Of a stretch of 64,000 bases of DNA, positions 9,040 through 17,645 are shown in pieces. Location: NCBI RefSeq assembly GCF_006546775.1, contig NZ_VICE01000017.1, positions 1 to 64,000 of the forward strand, in the 5' to 3' direction. A program made the position numbers and the translations under genes. Under the pieces are notes generated by a model, which saw only the letters and a list, made by a program, of their open reading frames with translations, had not been told where the DNA came from and searched no databases. The first letter of the stretch is position 1, and each line of letters starts with the position of its first letter. This DNA comes from Marilutibacter aestuarii (GTDB lineage Bacteria; Pseudomonadota; Gammaproteobacteria; Xanthomonadales; Xanthomonadaceae).

Positions 9040-10401
9040 TCAGCGCACCAGGTTGTTCACGATGTCGTTGTAGAACGCCAGGCCCATCAGCCCGGCGATC
9101 AATGCAAGGCCGACGTATTGCCCGGCGGCCATGACGCGCTCGCTCACCGGGCTGCCCTTGACCAACTCGATAAGGTAATACAGCAGGTGCCCGCCGTCCA
9201 AGATCGGGATCGGCAGCAGGTTCAGGATGCCCAGGCTGAGCGACAGCAGCGCCAGGATCGACAGGTACCAGGCCGCGCCCTGGCCGGCGAAGGCGTTGGT
9301 GGCGCGGGCGATGGTGATCGGCCCGGCGACGGTGTTCTCGACCGAGACGCGGCCGGTGAAGGCGCGGCCGATCATCGCGAACAGCTCCCGGGCCTGGTGG
9401 GTGGCCTCGGTGAATGCCGCCGGCACGGCCTGCACGGGCCCGTAGCGCAGCAGGGCATCGTGTTGGGGGTCGCTGCGGCCGGTCGACTGCACGCCCAGTG
9501 CCCAGTAGGCCTCGCCTGTCTCCATCTCGGCTCGCCGGGGTTCGATCTCCAGGGCCAGGCGCTCGCCATCGCGTTCGACCTCGATCATCGCCGGTCCGCC
9601 GTGTTCGCCCAGGGCCTGCACGAGGGGGCCGATGTCTCGCCAGTCCCGCACCGGTTCGCCGTCGATCGCCGTGATCCGGTCACCCTCGGCCAGCACGCCC
9701 CAGGCCGCGGTGTCGGGGGCGACCCGGCCCACGATGGCGGGGACCCGCGCATGGCGCGGCATCAATCCGATCACCCCAATGGCGTTGCGCTCGTCGAAGT
9801 GTTCCGGAAGGCGGCTCAGGGGCAGGCGGACGGTACGGTCCGCACCGTCGGTCCCGGCGACCTGGAGGTCGATGTCGGCACGGTCCAGTGCGGCCGGAAG
9901 CAAGGCCATCTGCACCTCGCTCCAGGTCGGCGTGGCCCGGTCGCCCACCGCGCGCACGGTGTCGCCCTCGCGCAGGCCGGCCTGCTGGGCGATGCGCCCC
10001 ACCTGGCCGACCACGGGCGCGAAGTCCGGGCGCCCGATCACGAACATGCCCCAGAACAGCGCCACGCACAGCAACAGGTTGGCAACCGGACCGGCGGCGA
10101 CGATCGCGATGCGTTTCCAGACCGACTTGCGATTGAAGGCCTGGCCGACCTGCTCGGCGGCCACATCGCCTTCGCGCTCGTCGAGCATCTTCACGTACCC
10201 GCCCAGGGGCAATGCGGCGATGGCGTACTCGGTGCCGTCGCGTCCGCGCTTCATCCACAGCGGGCGTCCGAAGCCGATCGAGAAGCGCAGCACTTTCACG
10301 CCGCAGCGTCGGGCCACCCAGAAGTGCCCGTATTCATGGATCGTGACGAGTACGCCGAGGCTGACGATCAGCCACCAGATCGAGCCGATGAACTCACCCA
10401 T
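9040..10401 (-). CDS. rseP: RIP metalloprotease RseP
   Basis: Inner-membrane site-2 protease that cleaves anti-sigma factors such as RseA after DegS-type cleavage, releasing the envelope stress sigma factor; also clears signal-peptide remnants. The 453 residues have HEYGH at 22-26 in the first membrane segment, a periplasmic region with tandem PDZ domains (about 120-310), and the third zinc ligand in PIPILDGGH (LDG about 401-403). Its position between dxr and bamA is conserved in many gammaproteobacteria and fits a role in outer-membrane protein stress. Confidence 0.96.
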   Translation of the reverse strand: MGEFIGSIWWLIVSLGVLVTIHEYGHFWVARRCGVKVLRFSIGFGRPLWMKRGRDGTEYAIAALPLGGYVKMLDEREGDVAAEQVGQAFNRKSVWKRIAIVAAGPVANLLLCVALFWGMFVIGRPDFAPVVGQVGRIAQQAGLREGDTVRAVGDRATPTWSEVQMALLPAALDRADIDLQVAGTDGADRTVRLPLSRLPEHFDERNAIGVIGLMPRHARVPAIVGRVAPDTAAWGVLAEGDRITAIDGEPVRDWRDIGPLVQALGEHGGPAMIEVERDGERLALEIEPRRAEMETGEAYWALGVQSTGRSDPQHDALLRYGPVQAVPAAFTEATHQARELFAMIGRAFTGRVSVENTVAGPITIARATNAFAGQGAAWYLSILALLSLSLGILNLLPIPILDGGHLLYYLIELVKGSPVSERVMAAGQYVGLALIAGLMGLAFYNDIVNNLVR

Positions 10402-10500
10402 GGCGGCTACCCGTGTCGTGCGGCGTCATCTGCGTGCTCAGGAGGGGGGCGGCGTGCTCCCAGTCTAACCGGGATCGCGGTCGCGTCCGGAACGGGACGT

Positions 10501-11676
10501 TCATGCGAAACGGGCCAGGGCGGCGGTGGCATGGCGCCGCGCGGCGGCGTCGGCCTCGGCCAGTGCATCGAGCGTGCGGGCTGGAGCCGGGGGCAGGGCC
10601 GTCATGGCATCTTCGATCAGGCGGGGGATGCTCAGGAAACCCACCTGCCCCTGAAGAAAGGCTGAAACCGCGATTTCGTTGGCCGCGTTGAGCACGGCCG
10701 GGGCGGTGCCGCCGGCGGCGAGGGCGTCGAAGGCCAGGCGCAGGCAGGGGAAGGCCTCCAGGTCGGGCGGCTCGAATTCCAGGCGGCCGCCCTCGGCCAG
10801 CAGGTCGAGCCCGGCCACGCCGGATGCAATCCGCTCAGGCCACGCCAGGCCAACGGCGAGCGCGGTGCGCATGTCGGGCAGGCCCAGTTGGGCGAGGGTG
10901 GAGCCGTCGACGAACTCGACCAGCGAGTGGACCAGGCTCTGCGGATGCACCAGCACGTCGATCCGCTCGCCGGGGACGGCGAACAGGTGGTGCGCCTCGA
11001 TGACCTCCAGGCCCTTGTTCATCAGGGTCGCGGAGTCGACCGAGATCTTCGGGCCCATCGACCACTTGGGATGGGCGATCGCCTGGGCGGGCGTCACGTC
11101 GGCGAGCGAGGCGCGGCTGCGGCCGCGGAACGGCCCGCCGGACGCGGTCAGTACCAGGCGTCGCAGGCCGGCGTGCGCGTGCCGGTCCGGCAGGCACTGG
11201 AAGATCGCGTTGTGTTCGCTGTCGATCGGCACGATGGTCGCGCCGCCTTCGCGGGCGGCGGCCATGAGCAACGCGCCGGCGAGCACCAGGGATTCCTTGT
11301 TGGCCAGCAGCAGGCGCTTGCCGGCGCGGGCGGCGGCCAGGGTGGAGGGCAGTCCGGCGGCGCCGACGATCGCGGCGACCACGGTGTCGCAGGCATCGCC
11401 CGCGACCAGGGCGTCGAGCGCGTCGCCGGGGTGGGCGGTCGTCTCGAGCCCGGCCTCGCGCAGGCCATCGCGCAGCGCCGGGAACGCCGACGCGTCGGCG
11501 ATCACCGCGTGACGGGGGCGGTGCCGCCGGCACAGGTCGAGCAGCGCTTCGACGTTGCTGCCGGCAGCCAGCAGGCCTACCTTCAACCGCCCGGGGTGGC
11601 GGGCGATGACATCGAGCGCCGAGGTGCCGATCGAGCCCGTCGCGCCAAGGACGGCGATGTCGCGTGCCGGGGCCAT
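10501..11676 (-). CDS. dxr: 1-deoxy-D-xylulose 5-phosphate reductoisomerase
   Basis: Converts DXP to 2-C-methyl-D-erythritol 4-phosphate with NADPH, the first committed step of the MEP isoprenoid pathway. The 391 residues show the NADPH-binding motif GATGSIG (11-17), LANKESLV (125-132), the metal/substrate segment [12 protein letters not shown] (from 151) and [18 protein letters not shown]. The ATG ([11 protein letters not shown]) was chosen because it places GATGSIG at the usual distance; it directly follows the cdsA stop. It supplies the pathway leading to UppS in the same cluster. Confidence 0.97.
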   Translation of the reverse strand: MAPARDIAVLGATGSIGTSALDVIARHPGRLKVGLLAAGSNVEALLDLCRRHRPRHAVIADASAFPALRDGLREAGLETTAHPGDALDALVAGDACDTVVAAIVGAAGLPSTLAAARAGKRLLLANKESLVLAGALLMAAAREGGATIVPIDSEHNAIFQCLPDRHAHAGLRRLVLTASGGPFRGRSRASLADVTPAQAIAHPKWSMGPKISVDSATLMNKGLEVIEAHHLFAVPGERIDVLVHPQSLVHSLVEFVDGSTLAQLGLPDMRTALAVGLAWPERIASGVAGLDLLAEGGRLEFEPPDLEAFPCLRLAFDALAAGGTAPAVLNAANEIAVSAFLQGQVGFLSIPRLIEDAMTALPPAPARTLDALAEADAAARRHATAALARFA

Positions 11677-11678
11677 GC

Positions 11679-12518
11679 TCAGAATCCGAGGACGGCCTTG
11701 GCGACGGCGAAGGCCGGCAGCGCGGCGAGGACGCCGTCGAGGCGATCGAGGATGCCGCCGTGTCCGGGGATCAGGTGCCCGGAGTCCTTCACGCCGGCGT
11801 GGCGCTTGAGCAGGCTCTCGAACAGGTCGCCGACCACCGAGAACAGCACGGCGAACACGATCGCCAGCGCGATCCATGGCAGCTGTGCCAGGCTGGCGCC
11901 TGCGAACAGGCTCAGGCCGAGGCCGGCGACCAGGCCCGCGAGGACGCCGCCGACCAGCCCTTCGATGGTCTTGTTGGGGCTGATGCGGGGCGCCAGCTTG
12001 TGCTTGCCGAGCGTGCGGCCGGCGAAGTAGGCCCCGGAGTCGGCGGCCCAGACGATGCCCAGGGCCACGAACACCCAGCGAGGGCTGTTGGGGTCCGCGC
12101 CGCCGTGGATCCACGCCAGCGCGCACCAGGCTGGTACCAGGCTCATGGTGCCGGCGGCGAGCTTGATCGCCCGGGCATGGGAATCCGGGTCGCTGGCGAA
12201 GTCGTAGCGCCCAAGCCACAGCAGCGCGAGCAGCCACCAGGCCACGCCGAGCACCGAGACCAGTTGCAGGAGGACGAAGCTGAAACCCGCTGCCGAGCGC
12301 GAGGCCCAGACCAGCGCCACCATCAGCGCCAGGTTCGCGGCCAGCAGGACGGCACGGGCCAGGTTGTCGCTGACGTCCGCCAGGTCGAACCACTCCCAGA
12401 GCCCCCCCAGGAAGACCACCGCGGCCAGTGCCATGAACCATGGGGTCGGCAGCAGCAGGATGGCGGCGATGGCGAGCGGGGCCATCACCAGGGCGGCGAT
12501 CAGGCGGGTACGGGTCAT
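11679..12518 (-). CDS. cdsA: phosphatidate cytidylyltransferase
   Basis: Makes CDP-diacylglycerol from phosphatidate and CTP for phospholipid synthesis, in the inner membrane. The 279 residues are mostly membrane segments, starting [20 protein letters not shown]. The CTP-transferase signature lies near the C-terminus ([29 protein letters not shown], in two parts here: [12 protein letters not shown] then [16 protein letters not shown]). The start overlaps the uppS stop in an ATGA junction, and the stop is 2 bases before the dxr start. Confidence 0.96.
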   Translation of the reverse strand: MTRTRLIAALVMAPLAIAAILLLPTPWFMALAAVVFLGGLWEWFDLADVSDNLARAVLLAANLALMVALVWASRSAAGFSFVLLQLVSVLGVAWWLLALLWLGRYDFASDPDSHARAIKLAAGTMSLVPAWCALAWIHGGADPNSPRWVFVALGIVWAADSGAYFAGRTLGKHKLAPRISPNKTIEGLVGGVLAGLVAGLGLSLFAGASLAQLPWIALAIVFAVLFSVVGDLFESLLKRHAGVKDSGHLIPGHGGILDRLDGVLAALPAFAVAKAVLGF

Positions 12519-13282
12519 GCGGAGGTCTCGGTTCGGGGCGCGGCCACCTGGGCGCCGGTCAGGCCGAAACGGCGCTGGCGGCGGGCGTAGTCGTCCAGGG
12601 CGGACTGCAGGGTGGCGGTGTCGAGCTCGGGCCACAATGCCTCGGTGAACCACAACTCGGTGTAGGCCAGCTGCCAGAGCAGGAAATTGCTGATGCGCAG
12701 GTCGCCGCCGGTGCGGATGAACAGGTCCGGCGGCGGCAGTTCGGCCAGGCAGGTGCGCGCATGCAGGGCATGCTCGTCGATCGCGTCCGGCGACAATCGG
12801 CCGGCGGCCACGTCCTCGGCGAGCGCTCGCGCGGCCTGGGCGATGTCCCAGCGCCCGCCGTAGCTGGCGGCGATGCTCAGGTGCAGCCGGTCGTTGCCCG
12901 CGGTCACCGCCTCGGCCTCGTCCATGCGCTGGCGGATCGCCTCGCTGAAGCGGGTGCGCTCGCCGATGAAGCGTACGCGGACGCCGCGGCGGTCCAGTTC
13001 CTCGACTTCGCGCTCGAGCGCGTTCATGAACAGTTTCATGAGCGCGCCGACCTCGTCCTCCGGACGCCCCCAGTTCTCGCTGGAGAACGCGAACAGGGTC
13101 AGGGCCTGGATGCCGCGCTCCAGGCAGAAATCGATGCACACGTTGACCGCGCGCGCGCCGGCGCGGTGGCCGATCATGCGGGGCCGGCGCCGGCGCTCGG
13201 CCCAGCGGCCATTGCCGTCCATGATGACGGCCAGGTGGCGCGGGATGCCGGTGCCGGGGCCGTTGGCGGGCTCGGGGGACAT
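12515..13282 (-). CDS. uppS: undecaprenyl diphosphate synthase
   Basis: Cis-prenyltransferase that adds eight isopentenyl units to farnesyl diphosphate to give the C55 carrier for peptidoglycan and O-antigen. The signature [13 protein letters not shown] places catalytic Asp at about residue 22, followed by [19 protein letters not shown] and the C-terminal [23 protein letters not shown] used ATG 13282 (255 residues); a TTG at 13306 overlapping the frr stop would add 8 residues. Neither start has a convincing Shine-Dalgarno, so coupling to frr is likely. Confidence 0.95.
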   Translation of the reverse strand: MSPEPANGPGTGIPRHLAVIMDGNGRWAERRRRPRMIGHRAGARAVNVCIDFCLERGIQALTLFAFSSENWGRPEDEVGALMKLFMNALEREVEELDRRGVRVRFIGERTRFSEAIRQRMDEAEAVTAGNDRLHLSIAASYGGRWDIAQAARALAEDVAAGRLSPDAIDEHALHARTCLAELPPPDLFIRTGGDLRISNFLLWQLAYTELWFTEALWPELDTATLQSALDDYARRQRRFGLTGAQVAAPRTETSA

Positions 13283-13302
13283 GCTGTCGACGGACGTTGC
13301 CG

Positions 13303-13860
13303 TCAAACCGCCATCAGTTCCTGTTCCTTGGCCTTGACCACTTCATCGACGTCCTTGATGGCACTGTCGGTGAGCTTCTGGATGTCGTCCTCGGCGCGGC
13401 GCACGTCGTCCTCGGTGATCTCCTTTTCCTTGAGGAGCTCCTTGATCTGGTGGTTGGCGTCGCGGCGGATGTTGCGGATGGCGACCTTGGCGTCCTCGCC
13501 GGTGGCGTGGACCACCTTGGACAGCTCGCGGCGGCGCTCCTCGGTCAGCGCCGGCAGGTTGATGCGGATCACGGTGCCGGCGGTGTTGGGGGTCAGGCCC
13601 AGGTCGGAATTGATGATCGCCTTCTCCACCGCGGCCACCATGGGCTTCTCCCACGGGGTGATGGTCAGCGACCGGGCGTCGGTCACGGCGACGCTGGCCA
13701 CCTGGGTCAGCGGCATGTCCGAGCCGTAATAGTTGACCTTGAGCCCGTCGACGAGCGCGGTCGAGGCCCGGCCGGTCCGCACCTTGGTGAGGTCCTGCCG
13801 GAGCGCTTCCACGCTCTTGTTCATGCGGGTCTTGGCGTCTTGGTTGATCTCGTTGAGCAT
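13303..13860 (-). CDS. frr: ribosome recycling factor
   Basis: Splits the post-termination ribosome together with EF-G. The 185 residues begin [20 protein letters not shown], with the conserved KVRTGRAS near residue 30 and the helical C-terminus ending in [10 protein letters not shown]. Length equals the E. coli protein. It is normally next to pyrH; here a cation-efflux gene lies between the two. Confidence 0.97.
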   Translation of the reverse strand: MLNEINQDAKTRMNKSVEALRQDLTKVRTGRASTALVDGLKVNYYGSDMPLTQVASVAVTDARSLTITPWEKPMVAAVEKAIINSDLGLTPNTAGTVIRINLPALTEERRRELSKVVHATGEDAKVAIRNIRRDANHQIKELLKEKEITEDDVRRAEDDIQKLTDSAIKDVDEVVKAKEQELMAV

Positions 13861-13951
13861 CGCCGGCTCCGGTCCTGTGTCGGTAACCGCCGGATTATAT
13901 GCGATGCGGGGCCGAAGGCCGCGAGCTCGCCCGCCCGACCTGCCGCCGGGT

Positions 13952-14860
13952 TCAGTCGGCCGGGTGCCCGTGCGGTGCCCGGACATGCTGGTCGTGTTCG
14001 CATTCGCGCCCATGCTCGACCTGCAGCGTCGGGTGGTTGATGCCGAAACGCGCGTCGAGCTCGCGGTTGAGGCGGTCGATGAAGCCATCGTGGTCGGCGT
14101 CCGGCGGTCGCACCAGGTGCGCGGTCATCGCGATCTCGCCCGCGCCCAGCGACCAGATGTGCAGGTGGTGGACCGCACCGACCCCGGGTTGCTGCTGCAG
14201 GAATCGCTGGACCTCGGCCTGGTCGATGCCGGCGGGCACCGCGTCCATCGCGGCGTTGAAGCTCTCCCGCAGCAGGCCGAAGGCGCTGAAGGCGACGACC
14301 GCGCCGATCAGCAGGGCAGTGGCGGGGTCCAGCCAGGCCCAGCCCTGCCATGCCATCCCCAGACCGGCCAGGACCGCGGCCACCGACACCGCGGCGTCCG
14401 CCAGCAGGTGCAGGAACGCGCCTCGCCGGTTGAGGTCGTGGTCGTGCCCGTCACGGACGAGCCACGCTCCGCCCAGGTTCACGACGATGCCGATCGCCGC
14501 GACCACGATCACGGTCGTCGCGGGGATCTCGGGCGGCTGGGTGAAGCGACGCACGGCTTCCCAGGCGAGTGCCCCGGAAAAGGCGACCAGCAACAGGGAG
14601 TTGGCGAGTGGCGACAGCAAGGTGGCGCGGCGCCACCCGTAGGTGTGGCGCTCGGTCGGTGCTCGCCGGGCCAGCACCGCCGCGCCCCAGGCCAGGCCCA
14701 GCCCCAGCACGTCGCCGAGGTTGTGCAGTGCGTCCGAGAGCAGCGCCAGCGAGTTGATCGCGAAGCCATAGCCGGCCTCGAGCGCGGTATAGGCCAGGTT
14801 GATCAGGGTGACCGCGGCGAAGGCGCGCGTGCCGTCATGGTGATGGTGGTGTCCGTGCAT
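13952..14860 (-). CDS. CDF-family divalent cation efflux protein
   Basis: Cation diffusion facilitator that probably exports Zn2+ or a similar metal in exchange for protons across the inner membrane. About 302 residues with six membrane segments. The start [10 protein letters not shown] gives a histidine-rich N-terminus. The transport-site HxxxD motifs are in the second span (SDALHNLGD) and fifth span ([10 protein letters not shown]), the arrangement of ZitB/CzcD-type members. A cytoplasmic C-terminal domain ([11 protein letters not shown]) ends in a second His-rich tail. It lies between frr and pyrH, which are usually adjacent. Exact substrate cannot be read from sequence. Confidence 0.88.
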   Translation of the reverse strand: MHGHHHHHDGTRAFAAVTLINLAYTALEAGYGFAINSLALLSDALHNLGDVLGLGLAWGAAVLARRAPTERHTYGWRRATLLSPLANSLLLVAFSGALAWEAVRRFTQPPEIPATTVIVVAAIGIVVNLGGAWLVRDGHDHDLNRRGAFLHLLADAAVSVAAVLAGLGMAWQGWAWLDPATALLIGAVVAFSAFGLLRESFNAAMDAVPAGIDQAEVQRFLQQQPGVGAVHHLHIWSLGAGEIAMTAHLVRPPDADHDGFIDRLNRELDARFGINHPTLQVEHGRECEHDQHVRAPHGHPAD

Positions 14861-14962
14861 GGGGGGATCGTCCCATGCCCGCGACGGGGACACTATTACA
14901 GGCCACTACAGGTAGGGGCGAGCACAGGCGCCGCCGGTACCGACCCCGCCCGGGGCGCAGGC

Positions 14963-15685
14963 TCAGCCGCGGCCGCTGACCAGGGTGCCGATGTGCTCGC
15001 CCTGCAGGATCCGCAGCAGCATGCCGGGTTGGCTCATGTCGAAGATGCGCAGCGGCAGGCCGCTGTCGCGGCACAACGCGAAGGCCGCGGTGTCCATGAC
15101 CTGGAGATCGCGCTGGATGACCTGGTCGTAGGTCAGGGTGTCGTAGCGGACCGCGTCGGGATGCTTCTTGGGGTCCTTGTCGTATACGCCGTCGACCTTG
15201 GTCGCCTTCAGCAGCAGGTCCGCGCCGATCTCGATCGCGCGCAGCGCCGCGCCCGAGTCGGTGGTGAAGAACGGGTTGCCGGTGCCGGCGGCGAAGATCA
15301 CCAGGCGGCCCTTCTCCAGATGGCGGATCGCACGACGGCGGATGTAGTCCTCGCAGACGTCGTTGATCTTCAGCGCGCTCATCACCCGCGCCTTGCCGCC
15401 GAGCTTCTCCAGCGCGTCCTGCATGGCAAGCGCGTTGATGACCGTGGCCAGCATGCCCATGTGGTCGCCGGTGACGCGTTCCATGCCCGAGGCCGCCAGG
15501 CCCGCGCCGCGGAAGATGTTGCCGCCGCCAATCACCAGGGCGACCTCGGCCCCGGCCTGCTGCGCTTCGATCACTTCGCGCGCCAGGCGGCCGATCATCT
15601 TCGGATCGATGCCATAGTCCTCGTCTCCCATCAGGGCCTCGCCGGAGAGTTTCAACAGGACGCGGCGGTGGGCGAGTGCGGACAT
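14963..15685 (-). CDS. pyrH: UMP kinase
   Basis: Phosphorylates UMP to UDP for pyrimidine nucleotide supply; hexameric cytoplasmic enzyme of the amino-acid-kinase fold. The 240 residues begin [20 protein letters not shown], with [37 protein letters not shown] and [13 protein letters not shown]. Length is typical. The usual neighbour tsf is 9.5 kb away because an accessory block is inserted upstream. Confidence 0.97.
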   Translation of the reverse strand: MSALAHRRVLLKLSGEALMGDEDYGIDPKMIGRLAREVIEAQQAGAEVALVIGGGNIFRGAGLAASGMERVTGDHMGMLATVINALAMQDALEKLGGKARVMSALKINDVCEDYIRRRAIRHLEKGRLVIFAAGTGNPFFTTDSGAALRAIEIGADLLLKATKVDGVYDKDPKKHPDAVRYDTLTYDQVIQRDLQVMDTAAFALCRDSGLPLRIFDMSQPGMLLRILQGEHIGTLVSGRG

Positions 15686-15707
15686 TGAGGTCTCGATGGT
15701 GGGTGAA

Positions 15708-15743
15708 CGCGACGATTCTAGCCGAGGTAGGGGGGCGGGCACG
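15708..15743 (-). promoter_or_regulatory. possible pyrH promoter
   Basis: Reading the minus strand, TAGAAT (15720 down to 15715) matches the -10 consensus at five of six bases and would start transcription about 23 bases before the pyrH ATG. The -35 at 17 bases spacing (CGTGCC) is poor, so this rests on the -10 and position only. Confidence 0.4.
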
Positions 15744-15977
15744 AGATGCGTTGTCGTGGGTGTGCAGTGCGGTTCGCGCCGCTGCGGCCCGTTCCCGCCG
15801 GGGCGGCCCGTCGTGCGGGCGCCACCGCGCTGGACGGGCGGCCGCCGGCCGTGGCGACGGGCTATCCTGCGGGGGCCGGGCGCCGGCAAGGCGTTTCCAG
15901 GAGGCGGGACCACGCATGATCCACTTCGACAGGGCTTGCAGCGGGCGGTGGACCGGGCCGGCCGCGGGGCGATCGGC

Positions 15978-16562
15978 TTGAGCGATCGGCCCGTGGGCCA
16001 GGACGGGGCGGGCACGCCCGGGCCGGGACGCGAGTCCGACGGCTTCGACGCGTTCGTCCGCGACCAGCGCAAGGTGCTGGTGGGTTACCTGTGCCGCCGG
16101 CTGCCTGAGGAGGACGCCAAGGACGTGGCCCAGGAAGCCCTGGTCCGGCTGATGCGCTATCGCGGGCTGCCGGACGACCAGCTGCGCCGCCTGATGTACC
16201 GGATAGCGACCAATGCACTGCTCGACAGGGGGCGAAGGATGGCGACAAGCGTGGACGCCCAGGCGCAGGTGAGCCTGTCCGAACAACACGACTGGCTGCC
16301 CTCGGGCGAGCCCAGTCACGAACAACGCGTGGACACGCAACAGCAGTTGGCGCGCATGCGCGAACTGATCCTGCTACTGCCGGATCGCTGTCGCGAGGTC
16401 TACCTGCTGAACAGAATGGAAGGCATGAGCTACACCCAGATCGCGGAACGCTGCGGCATTTCCGTCAAAGCCGTCGAGAAGCACGTCAGCCGTGCCCTGA
16501 AGGGCCTGCGCGAAGGCATGCTGCCGGACGAGGCTGCCTTGTCGCAGGGAGGGAACCGATGA
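15978..16562 (+). CDS. FecI-like ECF sigma factor
   Basis: RNA polymerase sigma factor of the ECF class, 194 residues from TTG 15978. Region 2 spans about residues 23-90 ([23 protein letters not shown], then [16 protein letters not shown]). Region 4 spans about 125-180 ([37 protein letters not shown], a helix-turn-helix). No ATG lies in frame near the N-terminus: TTG 15978 and GTG 15993 are both possible. The stop overlaps the FecR-like ATG (ATGA at 16559), and a TonB receptor with a signalling domain follows. That is the layout of cell-surface signalling systems in which receptor occupancy activates the sigma factor through FecR. Confidence 0.9.
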   Translation: MSDRPVGQDGAGTPGPGRESDGFDAFVRDQRKVLVGYLCRRLPEEDAKDVAQEALVRLMRYRGLPDDQLRRLMYRIATNALLDRGRRMATSVDAQAQVSLSEQHDWLPSGEPSHEQRVDTQQQLARMRELILLLPDRCREVYLLNRMEGMSYTQIAERCGISVKAVEKHVSRALKGLREGMLPDEAALSQGGNR

Positions 16563-17545
16563 ACGTCGTGGCGATGGCGCATCATGAAATGGCGGCCGAC
16601 TGGCTCGCGCGCCTTGAATCCCCCGAATGCACGCCTGCCGAGCGGGCTGCGTTCGAGGACTGGCTTGCCGAGTCCGTGCAACACGTGGACGCCTTCCTGG
16701 AGGCCGAGCGGTTGCATGCGATGGCAGCGAGCCTGCGGGCGGATCCGGCGCTGCGCGCAGCATTGCCGGGGGCGCCGGTATCGGCCCTGCGTCCGCCTCG
16801 CCGCGGGCGCCCGGCTTCGCGACGCTGGCCGATGGCGCTGGCCGCCAGCCTGGTGATGGCGATCGGCGTGCTGGGCTGGATGCGCCTGCAGCCCGGCCCG
16901 GTCGCGACGGCGGAATACGCCACCGCGGTCGGCGAGATGCGACAGGTGGTGCTCGAGGACGGCACCCGCATGACGCTGGACACCGGCACCGTCGTCGCAA
17001 CTGCCTTCGACCGTGACGCGCGCGAGGTCGAGCTGGTCCAGGGGCGCGTGCGCTTCGAAGTCGGCGAGGATCCCGAGCGCCCGTTCCGCGTGCGGGCGGC
17101 CGCCAGCACCATCCGCGACATCGGCACCACGTTCCAGGTCACCCGGCGCGGAGACGATGTCGACGTCGGTCTGGTGGAAGGGATCGTGGACGTGGGTCGC
17201 AAGGACGGTGCAGCCTCGGTGCGGCTGGCACCGGGTGAGCGCGTCCGGGTCGACGCGCAGGGCCGCTTTTCCAGCGTCGAGGCGCTCGACCTGCCGATGG
17301 CCGAAGGCTGGCCGCGGGGCGAGCTGGTGTTCCGCGATCGCCGCCTGGAGGACCTGGTCCTCGAAATGAACCGGTATTCGGCCAAGCCGCTGCGCCTGGG
17401 CGATCCCTCGCTGGCGGGTCTCTCGGTCAGTGGCGTGTTCCGCGCCAATGCCCAGGGCGAGCTGGTCGCCGCCCTGCAGGAAGGCTGGGGCCTGGGCGTC
17501 GAAGAGGAAGGCGACGCCATCGTGTTGAGAGCAGCGCCACGCTGA
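16559..17545 (+). CDS. FecR-like sigma regulator
   Basis: Inner-membrane regulator of the adjacent sigma factor, 328 residues. The cytoplasmic N-terminus (about 10-50, ADWLARLESPECTPAERAAFEDWLA) is the DUF4880-type sigma-binding region. One membrane span lies at about 90-110. The periplasmic FecR domain covers about 120-215 (VGEMRQVVLEDGTRMTLDTGT, IRDIGTTFQV), with a C-terminal DUF4974-like domain at about 255-328 that resembles an STN fold. It is translationally coupled to the sigma gene. Whether it acts as anti-sigma factor, co-activator or both cannot be told from sequence. Confidence 0.92.
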   Translation: MNVVAMAHHEMAADWLARLESPECTPAERAAFEDWLAESVQHVDAFLEAERLHAMAASLRADPALRAALPGAPVSALRPPRRGRPASRRWPMALAASLVMAIGVLGWMRLQPGPVATAEYATAVGEMRQVVLEDGTRMTLDTGTVVATAFDRDAREVELVQGRVRFEVGEDPERPFRVRAAASTIRDIGTTFQVTRRGDDVDVGLVEGIVDVGRKDGAASVRLAPGERVRVDAQGRFSSVEALDLPMAEGWPRGELVFRDRRLEDLVLEMNRYSAKPLRLGDPSLAGLSVSGVFRANAQGELVAALQEGWGLGVEEEGDAIVLRAAPR

Positions 17546-17645
17546 ACAGCAGGGAGGGTCCGAGGTGGCGCGGGCCCCCGGGCGGAGGTCGTTCGTGGGG
17601 ACCGGTGCGTTGCGCCGCAAGGGCTGCGCCGCTTAATGTTAACGG

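Noticed and set aside
6247-10665. 1,472-codon open frame on the plus strand opposite lpxD-bamA-rseP
   Set aside because: It is antisense to three well-identified genes and its translation is a low-complexity mirror of GC-rich codons (Val/Asp/Ala/Gly rich) with no recognisable domain.
15676-15981. Plus-strand ORF with an ATG at 15916 as the sigma factor N-terminus
   Set aside because: It is in a different frame from the sigma factor and ends at 15981; the sigma gene needs TTG 15978 or GTG 15993.
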